Position numbers and translations under genes: made by a program | Notes under the pieces: model-generated | Told to the model about the DNA's origin: nothing | The model's input: the letters and a program-made list of their open reading frames with translations, nothing else | Databases searched by the model: none | Part shown: positions 18,921 to 28,399 of the stretch, one piece after another | Position numbering within the stretch: position 1 is the stretch's first letter | Layout of the letters: each line of letters begins with the position of its first letter | DNA from: Glaciimonas immobilis | GTDB lineage: Bacteria > Pseudomonadota > Gammaproteobacteria > Burkholderiales > Burkholderiaceae_D | Assembly (NCBI RefSeq): GCF_011947285.1 | Contig: NZ_JAAOZT010000009.1 | Coordinates: 455,369-519,368 of the forward strand | Direction of reading: 5' to 3' | DNA: 64,000 bases

Positions 18921-21644
18921 ATGAGCAAGACCCTCATCATCGCCGAGAAACCTTCTGTCGCGAACGACATCGCGAAGACTCTCGGCGGCTTCACCAAGCA
19001 CGATGAGTACTTTGAGTCAGATGAATACGTGCTGTCATCCGCCGTCGGCCACCTGCTAGAAATCGCAGTGCCGGAAGAGTTTGACGTCAAGCGCGGTAAA
19101 TGGACCTTTACCCATCTGCCGATGATTCCGCCTTATTTTGCGTTGAATCCGATCGCCAAGACAGAAGCGCGTCTCAAAGTACTCAATAAGCTAATCAAGC
19201 GCAAAGACGTTACCGCATTGATCAACGCCTGCGATGCCGGTCGTGAAGGTGAGCTGATTTTCCGTTTGATAGCACAACACGCCAAGGCCAAACAGCCAGT
19301 CAAGCGTCTGTGGCTGCAATCGATGACGCCGGGCGCTATTCGCGATGGGTTCGCCAATTTGCGCGCTGATGAAGACATGCTGCCATTGGCCGACGCAGCG
19401 CGTTGTCGCAGTGAAGCCGACTGGCTGATCGGTATCAACGGCACGCGCGCAATGACCGCGTTTAATTCGAAAGAAGGCGGTTTTTATCTGACCACCGTTG
19501 GTCGCGTACAAACGCCGACGCTCTCGATTGTGGTTGAGCGTGAAGAGAAGATCAAAAAATTTGTTCCGCGTGACTTCTGGGAAGTGCGCGCCGAGTTTAT
19601 CTGCGCCGCCGGTATCTACGAAGGTCGCTGGCTTGATACGCAACACAAAAAAGTGGAGAACGATCCTGAGAAGCGCGCCGAACGCCTCTGGAGTCTGGCC
19701 GCCGCAGAGTCGATTGTTGCCGCTTGCCGCAACAAGATGGGCAACGTTACGGAAGAGTCCAAGCCGACCACGCAAATGGCACCGGGCTTGTTCGACCTCA
19801 CCAGTTTGCAGCGTGAGGCTAACTCGCGTTTTGGCTTCTCCGCTAAAAATACCCTCGGCCTTGCGCAGTCCTTGTATGAGCGACACAAAGTCCTGACCTA
19901 TCCGCGTACCGATTCGCGCCATCTGCCGGAAGATTACCTGAGCACGGTTAAAGAAACACTGGAGACCGTCTCTGAGAACAATAATTACCAGCAGTTTGCA
20001 GCGCAGATTTTGAATAAAGGCTGGGTTAAGCCGAACAAGCGGATTTTTGACAACAGCAAAATCAGTGATCACTTTGCGATCATCCCGACTACGCAGGCAC
20101 CAAAGAATTTGTCCGAGCCTGAGCAAAAATTGTACGATCTGGTCACGCGTCGCTTCATGGCGGTGTTTTTCCCGGCAGCAGAATTTCAGGTAACGACGCG
20201 CTTTACCGAAGTGTCTGGCCATCAGTTCAAGACTGAAGGCAAGGTCATGATTAATCCCGGCTGGCTGGCTATTTACGGCAAAGAAGTCGCGGATGAAAAA
20301 GACGCCGATAACAATGGCACATTGGTCGCAGTTGCCAAGGGCGAAAAAGTTAAGACCGACAAAGTCACTGCCAACGGCCTGGTCACCAAGCCACCAGCGC
20401 GCTACACGGAGGCCACGTTGCTGTCCGCGATGGAGGGTGCTGGCAAGTTGGTCGATGACGGCGAGTTGCGCGAAGCGATGGCCGGGAAGGGTCTGGGCAC
20501 GCCAGCCACGCGTGCCGCCACCATCGAAGGATTGATCTTCGAGCGCTATATGTTGCGCGAAGGTCGCGAACTGATTCCGACAGCCAAAGCATTTCAGCTG
20601 ATGACGCTGTTGCACGGTCTGGGGGTGGATGAGCTGACCGAGCCTGAGTTGACCGGCGAGTGGGAACATAAGCTGTCGCTAATGGAAAAAGGCCAGATCA
20701 CGCGCGAAGAATTCATGCGTGAAATAGCCCAGATGACACAAACCATCGTCAAGCGCGCCAAAGAATACGATAACGATACAATCCCCGGCGACTACTCCAC
20801 GCTGGTCGCACCTTGTCCAAATTGTGGCGCGGTAGTGAAAGAAAATTATCGCCGTTTCGCCTGTACCAAATGCGAATTCTCAATGAGCAAGACGCCGGGA
20901 AGTCGCCAGTTTGAGATTTCCGAAGTCGAAGATTTGCTGATCAACCGGACCATCGGACCATTGCAAGGTTTCCGCTCCAAGATGGGACGACCGTTTGCAG
21001 CGATCCTTAAAATAAGTCGCGACGAAGAGATCAAAAACTTCAAGCTAGAATTCGACTTTGGTCAGAACGATCAGGAGGGCGAGAACGGCGAAGGCGTTGA
21101 CTTCACTGGCCAGACGCCCGTCGGCCCCTGTCCTAAATGCGGCAATGGCGTATTTGAAATGGGCCTTGCATACGTTTGCGAAAAAACCGTCGCCAAGCCA
21201 AAAGAATGTGATTTCCGTAGCGGTCGTATCATTTTGCAGCAAGAAATTTTGCCAGAGCAAATGGTCAAATTGCTTAACGAAGGGAAGACCGATTTGTTAC
21301 CGGGTTTTGTCTCGCAACGCACGCGTCGACCGTTTAAGGCTTTCCTGGTAAAAGGCAAAGACGGCAAGGTTAGTTTTGAGTTTGAAGAGCGCAAAGCTAA
21401 AGCACCGGCCAAAGGGAAAGCCAAAGCGGCAGCGGTGGAAGGTGACGCGGACAGCGAGACTACTGTCGATGTAGCGGTAAAAGCGGTGGCTAAAAAAGCC
21501 GTCGTCAAGAAGGTCGCTGCCAAAAAACCGGCCGCCAAAAAGGCTCCCGTTAAGGCAGCAGCAAAGTCAGTGGTGAAGCCCACAGTGAAGCCCGCAGCCA
21601 AGCCAGCCGTGAAGCGCGTTATAGCGAAAGCCAAAGCCGCATAG
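18921..21644 (+). CDS. topB: DNA topoisomerase III
   Basis: A 907-residue type IA topoisomerase that decatenates DNA. The Toprim domain starts KTLIIAEKPSVANDIA and holds NACDAGREGELIF. The catalytic Tyr327 lies in VLTYPRTDSRHLP, matching Tyr328 of E. coli TopB. It is longer than the E. coli enzyme (653) because of two C-terminal zinc-ribbon-like modules (CPNCGAVVKENYRRFACTKC and CPKCGNGVFEMGLAYVC) and a Lys/Ala-rich tail of about 90 residues resembling histone-like tails. Such extended forms are common in Betaproteobacteria. A strong terminator follows. Confidence 0.94.
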   Translation: MSKTLIIAEKPSVANDIAKTLGGFTKHDEYFESDEYVLSSAVGHLLEIAVPEEFDVKRGKWTFTHLPMIPPYFALNPIAKTEARLKVLNKLIKRKDVTALINACDAGREGELIFRLIAQHAKAKQPVKRLWLQSMTPGAIRDGFANLRADEDMLPLADAARCRSEADWLIGINGTRAMTAFNSKEGGFYLTTVGRVQTPTLSIVVEREEKIKKFVPRDFWEVRAEFICAAGIYEGRWLDTQHKKVENDPEKRAERLWSLAAAESIVAACRNKMGNVTEESKPTTQMAPGLFDLTSLQREANSRFGFSAKNTLGLAQSLYERHKVLTYPRTDSRHLPEDYLSTVKETLETVSENNNYQQFAAQILNKGWVKPNKRIFDNSKISDHFAIIPTTQAPKNLSEPEQKLYDLVTRRFMAVFFPAAEFQVTTRFTEVSGHQFKTEGKVMINPGWLAIYGKEVADEKDADNNGTLVAVAKGEKVKTDKVTANGLVTKPPARYTEATLLSAMEGAGKLVDDGELREAMAGKGLGTPATRAATIEGLIFERYMLREGRELIPTAKAFQLMTLLHGLGVDELTEPELTGEWEHKLSLMEKGQITREEFMREIAQMTQTIVKRAKEYDNDTIPGDYSTLVAPCPNCGAVVKENYRRFACTKCEFSMSKTPGSRQFEISEVEDLLINRTIGPLQGFRSKMGRPFAAILKISRDEEIKNFKLEFDFGQNDQEGENGEGVDFTGQTPVGPCPKCGNGVFEMGLAYVCEKTVAKPKECDFRSGRIILQQEILPEQMVKLLNEGKTDLLPGFVSQRTRRPFKAFLVKGKDGKVSFEFEERKAKAPAKGKAKAAAVEGDADSETTVDVAVKAVAKKAVVKKVAAKKPAAKKAPVKAAAKSVVKPTVKPAAKPAVKRVIAKAKAA

Positions 21645-21721
21645 CGCTCTGTAGTCAGTACCCGGTCTCAGGCTTTACGCTAAGGGGATGATTGCGCCGA
21701 TGTAAACATCATAGAAGTTGG

Positions 21722-21749
21722 CGCCCGGTGCCTTGCATCGGGCGTTTTG
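21722..21749 (+). terminator. Rho-independent terminator after topB
   Basis: Perfect 6-bp stem CGCCCG/CGGGCG around an 11-base loop, followed by TTTT. It lies between topB (plus) and the convergent DUF6036 gene. Confidence 0.8.
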
Positions 21750-21794
21750 TATTCAAGCCAGAAAGTGTAAATAATTATGGATAGTCGTTCGTGG

Positions 21795-22373
21795 CTATTC
21801 ACTTTTCTGATCGGGTACTTGATTGTAATCTCGTGCAATCTGCAGTACCTCTTCGAGATTTAATTTCACAGCGCTCATATTGCCTACGTAGCCCCCTAAA
21901 GCCTCGGTAGCACGCCTCTCTATTTCCTCGGCAGTAACGCGCCTATGCGAAATTAAATTTTCAATATCTCCTCTGTCAGGCCCTGAAAATCGTGCAATTT
22001 TGCTTACGATGAGGTCCACTGCACCCAACACATATACATCGATATGGTCCGTGTCGACAGGCACTCTGATCGCATCCTGCTGATAGTCTTCGTGCATCAG
22101 GGCGAACGTGCTGTTATACGAAGCGTCGAGGAATAATACATTGCCTTCCGCTGTTTCCACGAGGAAATCTGGCGGGATTAAAAATCGCTTTGAGAACTCC
22201 GCATCTACGTCCATCGTCACCCTACCCGCAGTATAAAGATGCGTCGCCATCCCGCCTGCGATGATCATTTTGAGCGGCTCTTTCAGGTCCAGATGCTGGC
22301 CTAATTTTTTAACTAGTTCTACAAGACCGGTTGCGAGATCGGTATCGATATAAAAACGAATATCTTCTACCAT
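21795..22373 (-). CDS. DUF6036 nucleotidyltransferase-like protein
   Basis: A 192-residue protein resembling the DUF6036 group, related to nucleotidyltransferase-fold proteins of AbiEii/MenT-like toxin systems. The IAGGMATHLYTAGRVTMDVDAEFS segment (residues about 39-61) gives the GG...A...R.T.D.D pattern of that fold, and DLIVSKIARFSGPDRGDIENL is the usual C-terminal block. The start overlaps the end of the upstream small gene by seven bases, forming a two-gene unit. Whether it works as a toxin, an antitoxin or an ordinary transferase cannot be decided from sequence alone. Confidence 0.7.
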   Translation of the reverse strand: MVEDIRFYIDTDLATGLVELVKKLGQHLDLKEPLKMIIAGGMATHLYTAGRVTMDVDAEFSKRFLIPPDFLVETAEGNVLFLDASYNSTFALMHEDYQQDAIRVPVDTDHIDVYVLGAVDLIVSKIARFSGPDRGDIENLISHRRVTAEEIERRATEALGGYVGNMSAVKLNLEEVLQIARDYNQVPDQKSE

Positions 22374-22711
22374 GTACGTCTCCCGGAAAGTTGACGTTCT
22401 AAAAGATTACGAACACGCGGCAGGTCTCGCACCAGACCCGCCTGGACCACATCCGGAAAGGAGCGCGGTTGTAACGGTCGATGCGAATCAAAGTAAGTTT
22501 TTGTTAAGCTCTCTAATGCCGCTGCAACGGCCGGATGGGTGGTCTTGACCAGCTGTGCCACCAGACGAAATATATCCGCTTCATCCGCGCTTGCGGGAGA
22601 CTTATTTTCGTTCGCAGCATTGACGCAGAGTTTAACGAGTGCGTCTTCGCTTTCTCTGGTCCACGCTGCCGATGGTGATTGCGTATCTGCAGACTTCATT
22701 TGACTGGTCAT
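22367..22711 (-). CDS. Small protein paired with the DUF6036 gene
   Basis: A 114-residue unrecognised cytosolic protein, polar and alpha-helical in appearance, with a basic C-terminus. It overlaps the DUF6036 gene by seven bases, so the two are almost certainly co-translated. No DNA-binding motif is obvious. The pairing suggests a toxin-antitoxin-like or regulatory partner, but this is inference. Confidence 0.65.
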   Translation of the reverse strand: MTSQMKSADTQSPSAAWTRESEDALVKLCVNAANENKSPASADEADIFRLVAQLVKTTHPAVAAALESLTKTYFDSHRPLQPRSFPDVVQAGLVRDLPRVRNLLERQLSGRRTW

Positions 22712-23211
22712 AAATTTTCCCGTTCTTTCAGATATTGCCGCTTGCGCGCCAAGCGCAATAACGCATTATTCTCTCATCCTACGCCTGCCTTCACGCATTT
22801 TGTATTAACGCGCGAGAGTACGCTCGCGTCGTCCAACAGTATCGTCCCTTTACTTGATTTTTAGAATAGGAAATTTTTAAATCTCTTTTTCGAGAATAAT
22901 CTGTAGCGAAAATAAGAATTCACCTTAAAAAATATAAGAATTTTCTTATATTAATAGGAGATGATTCTGAATTTCATATAAGACATTTCTTTTTTTGAAT
23001 TAGAATATTCTATTTTTTTTATGCCTTAATAATTTTTCGCTATTTCAGATAGTATTTCATTAAACCACTTATGTATTTATTAGTTGGTCAGTCGCCTGAA
23101 CAATAATATTTATTATTATTATCTTATTATTCATGTCTTTCATGCGGTGAAAACTACGCTGTCCACGCGACTTTATTACTGCATATGTAAAATTTACATC
23201 CCAATAAACAA
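22712..23211. other. AT-rich gap before the LRR gene
   Basis: 500 bases. The right part (about 22860-23200) is very AT-rich, with runs such as AAGAATTTTCTTATATTAATAG, and contrasts with the housekeeping DNA on the left. It presumably contains the LRR gene promoter; no gene is supported. Confidence 0.5.
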
Positions 23212-24696
23212 ATGAAAAAATTAATTATTATTACAGCTTTCCTGGCTGGAACCGTGCAAGCCCAGGAAGTGCAAATTCAGACTTCCAATTTAGGCGCGAG
23301 CTGCCCTGTTGGAAGTGGAACTAAAACTTTCGGAGAAATTTTTCCAGATAAAAATTTGGCACAAGCTGTCGCGGACATGATGGACATTACGGTTGAACAT
23401 TCTGTTAACGCAGATAATTTGAAATATCTTTCCCGCTCTCCATTGAATTTTGACGGCAAGGGAATAACAAATCTGACCGGATTGGAATGTTTATCTGCTG
23501 CGAAAGAACTAACTTTGAGTCGTAATAATTTTTCAACTATCGATCAACTCGAAGGGATGACGAATTTGACCTATTTAAATATGGGTAATAACAATATTTT
23601 GAGCTTTTCACCATTAAAATATTTGGTTAATTTGCAATACCTGAATGTGACAAAAACGGTTTTATCTTCCCGTGGCTTGAAAGAATTTGAAACGCTCACT
23701 GATTTGCGTTCTTTAGATATTAGCTATAATCATATTGATAAAATTTCTGTCCTGGAAAATTTTAAAAAATTGGAAATGCTCAAAGCGGATCACGCAGGAA
23801 TAGTCGATATCGCACCGATAACCTGGCTAACCGGGCTGACCCATCTCGATATATCGGGAAACAAAATTCAAGACCTAAAAGCACTGGAAGAGTTGGCTTC
23901 ATTAACCGCTTTGGATATTTCAATCAATCCGATCACCTCGCTTTCACCGTTGCGAAGCTTGAAGAACCTGACTACGTTATACATGGGGGCGACCCAGACG
24001 ACTAACCTGAATGCATTGGAGAACTTAACTAACTTAGAGACATTAAGTGTGTTGGACAATAATATTACCCATATCAGTCCGTTAGCAGATTTGACCAATT
24101 TAACGAATTTAAGATTGTCTCATAACAATATCACCGATATTGATGTGCTGAAAAATTTCGATAAAATGACTTATCTGTATGCGGGAACTAATAAAATTGC
24201 CGACATCAGTTCTTTAAAGAATATGGTTAATCTTAAGAAGCTGGATTTGCACGATAATGCTATCACTAGCATAGAAGCGGTAAGATCATTAACCGGTCTG
24301 GAGGGCCATATAAATTTATCAGGCAATCAAATTACTAACGTTGAGCCATTGGCAGCGCTAGAAAAAATTACTAATGTTGATTTGGATCGGAATAACATTC
24401 TTGATTTGTCATCCTTAAAAATTCGTAACATTGCTGCCGAGGACCAAGTGATTGTATTGCCAGTGGCTAAAAATGTATTAACACCTACAGTTATTCATAT
24501 AGAAAACGCGGCTGATATTACCGGCGATTCAACGCCGATCACATTTACTTTCAATACAGAGGGAAAATATCAGGATGGTGAATTGCGTTGGGTATTGTCC
24601 GGCAATAATTCACTGACATTTAAAAGTGATGGCGCGGGAAGAACATTTTCTGGAAAAATTTCACAAAAAGTTCTCGCCGAAGTAACGCCGTCTTAA
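23212..24696 (+). CDS. Secreted leucine-rich-repeat protein, internalin-like
   Basis: A 494-residue protein with a signal peptide (MKKLIIITAFLAGTVQAQ), an internalin-type cap (IFPDKNLAQAVADMM), and about a dozen 21-22-residue leucine-rich repeats from about residue 85 to 400 (LTNLTYLNMGNNNI, LTGLTHLDISGNKI and similar). An immunoglobulin-like C-terminal segment of about 90 residues follows. No LPXTG or membrane anchor is present, so it is probably periplasmic, secreted or surface-associated. Its AT-rich composition differs from flanking genes and suggests horizontal origin. Such repeats bind proteins; the ligand is unknown. Confidence 0.85.
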   Translation: MKKLIIITAFLAGTVQAQEVQIQTSNLGASCPVGSGTKTFGEIFPDKNLAQAVADMMDITVEHSVNADNLKYLSRSPLNFDGKGITNLTGLECLSAAKELTLSRNNFSTIDQLEGMTNLTYLNMGNNNILSFSPLKYLVNLQYLNVTKTVLSSRGLKEFETLTDLRSLDISYNHIDKISVLENFKKLEMLKADHAGIVDIAPITWLTGLTHLDISGNKIQDLKALEELASLTALDISINPITSLSPLRSLKNLTTLYMGATQTTNLNALENLTNLETLSVLDNNITHISPLADLTNLTNLRLSHNNITDIDVLKNFDKMTYLYAGTNKIADISSLKNMVNLKKLDLHDNAITSIEAVRSLTGLEGHINLSGNQITNVEPLAALEKITNVDLDRNNILDLSSLKIRNIAAEDQVIVLPVAKNVLTPTVIHIENAADITGDSTPITFTFNTEGKYQDGELRWVLSGNNSLTFKSDGAGRTFSGKISQKVLAEVTPS

Positions 24697-24832
24697 TCGG
24701 TGAAGTAAAAGTCGAGGGCGGTCACTGTATGAGGGCCTCCTCGCGCTTAACATTTGTTAAGTTATTGAAAAGTTTTTAGTCTTGAAAAATCGCACTTCAG
24801 GCGGCAAGTTCCTGGCAATGAACAGCCGCGAT

Positions 24833-25405
24833 TCATCCATCACGCTCACTCCCTTCAAGTCGCAACAAAAAAGCCTTCCGTTCAAGTCCGCCAGCGAACC
24901 CCGTCAATGCCCCCGAAGCGCCGACCACCCGATGGCAAGGCACAATAATCGAGACCGGATTTCGTCCGATGGCCGTGCCAACCGCCCGCACCGCATTGGC
25001 CTTGCCGATTACTGCCGCATGATGGCCGTAGGTAGTCGATTGCCCAAACGGGATGGCGATTAATGCTTCCCATACAGAGCGCTGAAACGGCGTCCCTTGC
25101 AATGCCAGCGGCAGATCAAACTGTTGGCGAGTGCCGCCAAAGTATTCGTCGAGTTGTTGCGCCGCAAGCTGCAAGTGTAGATGATAGGGCTGATTTAGCC
25201 ATCCATGTTTACCCTTGAAATGGCGGTGCTCTTCAAAATACATGCCACTCACGCCAGCGTCGGTTGCTGCAAGCAATAGCGTTCCAATCGGACTCTTGTG
25301 CTCAATGTAGTAGGTGATACTTTTGACGACGTTTTTCTTTGTGAAATTGTCTACATCTTTACGATTGAGGTCCGCATGATGGAGGATATCTGCTGAGATT
25401 TTCAT
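24833..25405 (-). CDS. ogt: Methylated-DNA--protein-cysteine methyltransferase
   Basis: A suicide repair protein of 190 residues that moves methyl groups from O6-methylguanine to its own cysteine. The active-site block is SIIVPCHRVVGASGALTGFAGG, and the upstream GTPFQRSVWEALIAIPFGQSTTYG helix region is typical. The frame is open back to 25453, but the ATG at 25405 overlaps the ada/alkA stop as ATGA and gives a normal length. It is co-transcribed with the glycosylase gene, so the two methylation-repair functions are coupled. Confidence 0.92.
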   Translation of the reverse strand: MKISADILHHADLNRKDVDNFTKKNVVKSITYYIEHKSPIGTLLLAATDAGVSGMYFEEHRHFKGKHGWLNQPYHLHLQLAAQQLDEYFGGTRQQFDLPLALQGTPFQRSVWEALIAIPFGQSTTYGHHAAVIGKANAVRAVGTAIGRNPVSIIVPCHRVVGASGALTGFAGGLERKAFLLRLEGSERDG

Positions 25406-27012
25406 ATTGTTTGCCATAAAAGGAGTGCTGCGTACCCACGCCATGGTGCCCATGCGCCAGCGGCAGCAGCGAGTTGTTTTTCGGTCAGGCGTCCACCATC
25501 GTCGGCCATTGCCTTTTGCAGTCCCAGATCACCCACAGGAAACGCATCGGGAAAACGTAAAGCGCGTAGTGCGATGTAGTGCGCGGTCCAGTTGCCGATG
25601 CCCGGAATCGCCGTCAATTGTGCGATGGTGTGTTCCAGCGAAGCGCCGGGTTTGACGCGCAGTTTGCCCTCGGCGGCATAGCGGGCCATATTTTGTATGG
25701 TCTGCGCACGGGACGCAGGAATACCAATTTCCGCCACCGCAGTAATAGAGAGATCTGCCAAAACCGCCGCATCCGGGAAATGATGGGTAACCGTCGGAAA
25801 CGGCGTTTCAAATAGCATGCCAAAGCGGCTTACGAGGCGCGCGGTTAATGTACTGGCACCAACCACGCTGACCTGTTGCCCCAATATCGCCCGCACCGCT
25901 AGTTCAAATGGCGTAAAAGTGCCGGGTACGCGAATCCCGGGCAGATGGGCGATACGCTGGGCCAGCGTGGGGTCCTGCCCTAAATGGGCGGTAATTAAAG
26001 CAGGATTCGCATCCAGATCAAACAGGTTGCGCACCCGCGCCAGCAGCGGCATAAGCATCGGAGTCAAATTGGCAGAAATCTGTATTTCCAGTTGCTGTTT
26101 TTTAGCCAGATGGGTGACCCGTAACCACCCATTGAGTTTGTCGATACAAACGCTGCGCAGATACGCAGGGTTACTCGCGGTGAGTAGCACCGATTCTACC
26201 CCGCGAATCAAGCGCGGCTGCAAATAGGCCAGTAGTTGCAGCCAGTCGAACGGAGGCCGATAAGCCAGGCGGACGGTCACGGCGTCTTCTGCCGATTGCT
26301 TGCCGATCGCAGGATCGCTTTTTCTGCGTAACGCCGTGGGAGCCATGCCGTAGCGTGCATTAAACAGCGTATTGAAACGGCGAACGCTGCCAAAACCCGC
26401 TGCGTCGGCAAGCTGGGTCATCGGTAGCGCGGTCTCCTGCAATAGCTTTTTTGCGAATAATAAGCGTTGGGTTTGCGCCAGTTCAACCGGCGTGACGCCG
26501 AAATGCTGGACCAGCACCCGGCGTAACTGGCGCGATGAAAGACCGACTTCCTGGGCCAGCTTTTCTAGCGCGCTACTTTCCGTGTTATCAACGCTGTGTT
26601 TACTTTCGTCATCAATGACTGCCGCTTTGTTATCGTCAGAATGGTGATTCAGCGCACCTGCGGTAATGCGCTGCCATACCGCATACGCAAGATTTTGCTG
26701 TAACGCGTAGGGTGCCATTTCTGGCCGGCAACGCAGGCAAGGACGAAAGCCTGCTGCCTCTGCGGCAGCGGCGCCTTTATAGAATGTACAAGAAGAAGGG
26801 CGGGGCGTTTTGGCGGTGCAGATAGGGCGGCAATAAATACCGGTGGTGCTGACTCCCACAAAAAAGACACCATCAAAGCGAATGTCTTTGGCAGACAGCG
26901 CGCGATAACAACTCTCGTCATTGAGAGATTCTGGTGTTGCATTCGCATCCTGCCGGATAAATTCAGGCGAGGTTAAATGCTTTGAGTGGACTAGATTGAG
27001 ATCGGTTTCCAT
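25402..27012 (-). CDS. Ada regulatory domain fused to AlkA 3-methyladenine DNA glycosylase
   Basis: A 536-residue fusion. Residues about 35-110 form the Ada zinc domain with four cysteines (GIYCRPICTAK and FRPCLRCRPE), which repairs methylphosphotriesters and senses damage. Residues about 150-225 form an AraC-type DNA-binding domain (GFGSVRRFNTLFNARYGMAP). The rest is AlkA, with a helix-hairpin-helix ending LTAIPGIGNWTAHYIALRAL and the catalytic Asp in FPVGDLGLQKAM. Such proteins can excise alkylated bases and may activate their own operon. Its stop overlaps ogt. Confidence 0.93.
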   Translation of the reverse strand: METDLNLVHSKHLTSPEFIRQDANATPESLNDESCYRALSAKDIRFDGVFFVGVSTTGIYCRPICTAKTPRPSSCTFYKGAAAAEAAGFRPCLRCRPEMAPYALQQNLAYAVWQRITAGALNHHSDDNKAAVIDDESKHSVDNTESSALEKLAQEVGLSSRQLRRVLVQHFGVTPVELAQTQRLLFAKKLLQETALPMTQLADAAGFGSVRRFNTLFNARYGMAPTALRRKSDPAIGKQSAEDAVTVRLAYRPPFDWLQLLAYLQPRLIRGVESVLLTASNPAYLRSVCIDKLNGWLRVTHLAKKQQLEIQISANLTPMLMPLLARVRNLFDLDANPALITAHLGQDPTLAQRIAHLPGIRVPGTFTPFELAVRAILGQQVSVVGASTLTARLVSRFGMLFETPFPTVTHHFPDAAVLADLSITAVAEIGIPASRAQTIQNMARYAAEGKLRVKPGASLEHTIAQLTAIPGIGNWTAHYIALRALRFPDAFPVGDLGLQKAMADDGGRLTEKQLAAAAGAWAPWRGYAALLLWQTI

Positions 27013-27119
27013 GCGTTATTTATACGCCTTGGGAAGTAAGGCGTCTAGCCGTTTTCGGACATACATATAACGACCCGTGATCCACCCCGAGACCTTCTAT
27101 GGGCGGAGCACAGAACTCG

Positions 27120-28088
27120 TCAGCAATCAGCAAACCGATCAGTGGCTCTGATGAGTTGATCCAGGATTCCCGGTTCCGTCACTGAATGTCCTGCATCGGG
27201 AACAATGATGAGTTCGCTTTGCGGCCATGCCTGATGTAGTTCCCACGCCGTTTGCGGCGGGCAAATAACGTCGTAACGACCTTGCACAATAATGCCGGGA
27301 ATATTATGTAGTTTGCCCGCATTTAACAGCAGTTGGTCGGGCGCAAAAAAGCTCTTATTTACAAAATAGTGATTCTCAATGCGGGCAATCGCCAACGCGT
27401 GGTGGGCTTCCGAAAATTCGGCGACAAAATCAGGATTGGGTAACAAGCTAATCGCGTGGCCTTCCCACGTACTCCAGGCCTGGGCGGCTTCAAGTCGGAT
27501 TACCTGATCGTCGGCATGTAACAAACGATGATAGGCCGACATCAGGTCGCCGCGCTCGGCCTCCGCAACCGGGGCGATAAATCCTTGCCAGACTTCCGGA
27601 AATATCATCGAAGCGCCGTGTTGATAAAACCAGTCAAGCTCCTTTTGGCGAGATGTAAAAATGCCGCGCACAATTAATTCAGTCACCCGCTGCGGGTGCG
27701 CTTGCGCATATGCCAATGCCAGCGTGCTTCCCCACGATCCGCCAAAAACCTGCCAGCGCTCAATGTTTAACAATATACGCAGACGCTCTATATCGTCGAC
27801 CAGATGCCATGTCGTATTTGCTTCCAGGTGCGCATGCGGGATACTGCGGCCACAACCGCGCTGGTCAAATAACACTACCCGGTACCGTCTCGGATCGAAC
27901 AGGCGTCGATGATTCTCGTTACAACCTGCGCCCGGGCCGCCGTGTAGAAATATTACCGGCTTGCCTGCCGGATTGCCGCATTCCTCCCAATAAATGTGGT
28001 GACCTTCACCGACGTCCAGCAAATCATGCGCGTGGGGCGCAATAGGGGGATAAAAGCAGCGCAATTTTTCAGCCGGTAATGTCGTCAT
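27120..28088 (-). CDS. pip: Proline iminopeptidase
   Basis: A 322-residue alpha/beta-hydrolase (family S33) that cleaves N-terminal proline. Visible are HGGPGAGCN (oxyanion loop), DQRGCGRSIPHA, the nucleophile elbow GGSWGSTLALAYAQAHP with the catalytic Ser, and the C-terminal GRYDVICPP and PDAGHSV with the acid and His. The frame extends back to 28154, but the ATG at 28088 gives the family N-terminus (LPAEKLRCFYPPI). It stands alone, after the repair genes on the same strand. Confidence 0.93.
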   Translation of the reverse strand: MTTLPAEKLRCFYPPIAPHAHDLLDVGEGHHIYWEECGNPAGKPVIFLHGGPGAGCNENHRRLFDPRRYRVVLFDQRGCGRSIPHAHLEANTTWHLVDDIERLRILLNIERWQVFGGSWGSTLALAYAQAHPQRVTELIVRGIFTSRQKELDWFYQHGASMIFPEVWQGFIAPVAEAERGDLMSAYHRLLHADDQVIRLEAAQAWSTWEGHAISLLPNPDFVAEFSEAHHALAIARIENHYFVNKSFFAPDQLLLNAGKLHNIPGIIVQGRYDVICPPQTAWELHQAWPQSELIIVPDAGHSVTEPGILDQLIRATDRFADC

Positions 28089-28399
28089 ATTTACTTTTTC
28101 CGTTGATAGAGGTGCAACGAGGTTGAAGTACAACTTTATTAAAACCGTTATCACTATTGGCAGATACGATATTTATCCATTTCAAAAATACGTTTCTGAA
28201 GCGGAGCAAAAACATCCATCAGCCACTCAGATTATAACGTGGGTGCGTAAAGATAATGCCTGAAAAGAATAGAGGTACTTCCTGTTTTTGATAGATAGAT
28301 TTCTATTTTCTTCGTTTCGGCACCCACAATGAGACGGCCTAAAAGCATTGTGGGCTAATATATTGCAGCTCAAGAACAACATCATTACTGCACAAAATT

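Noticed and set aside
19191..20669. Long minus-strand open frame (492 codons) inside topB
   Set aside because: It is antisense to a clear topoisomerase gene, has no domain and arises from codon bias of topB.
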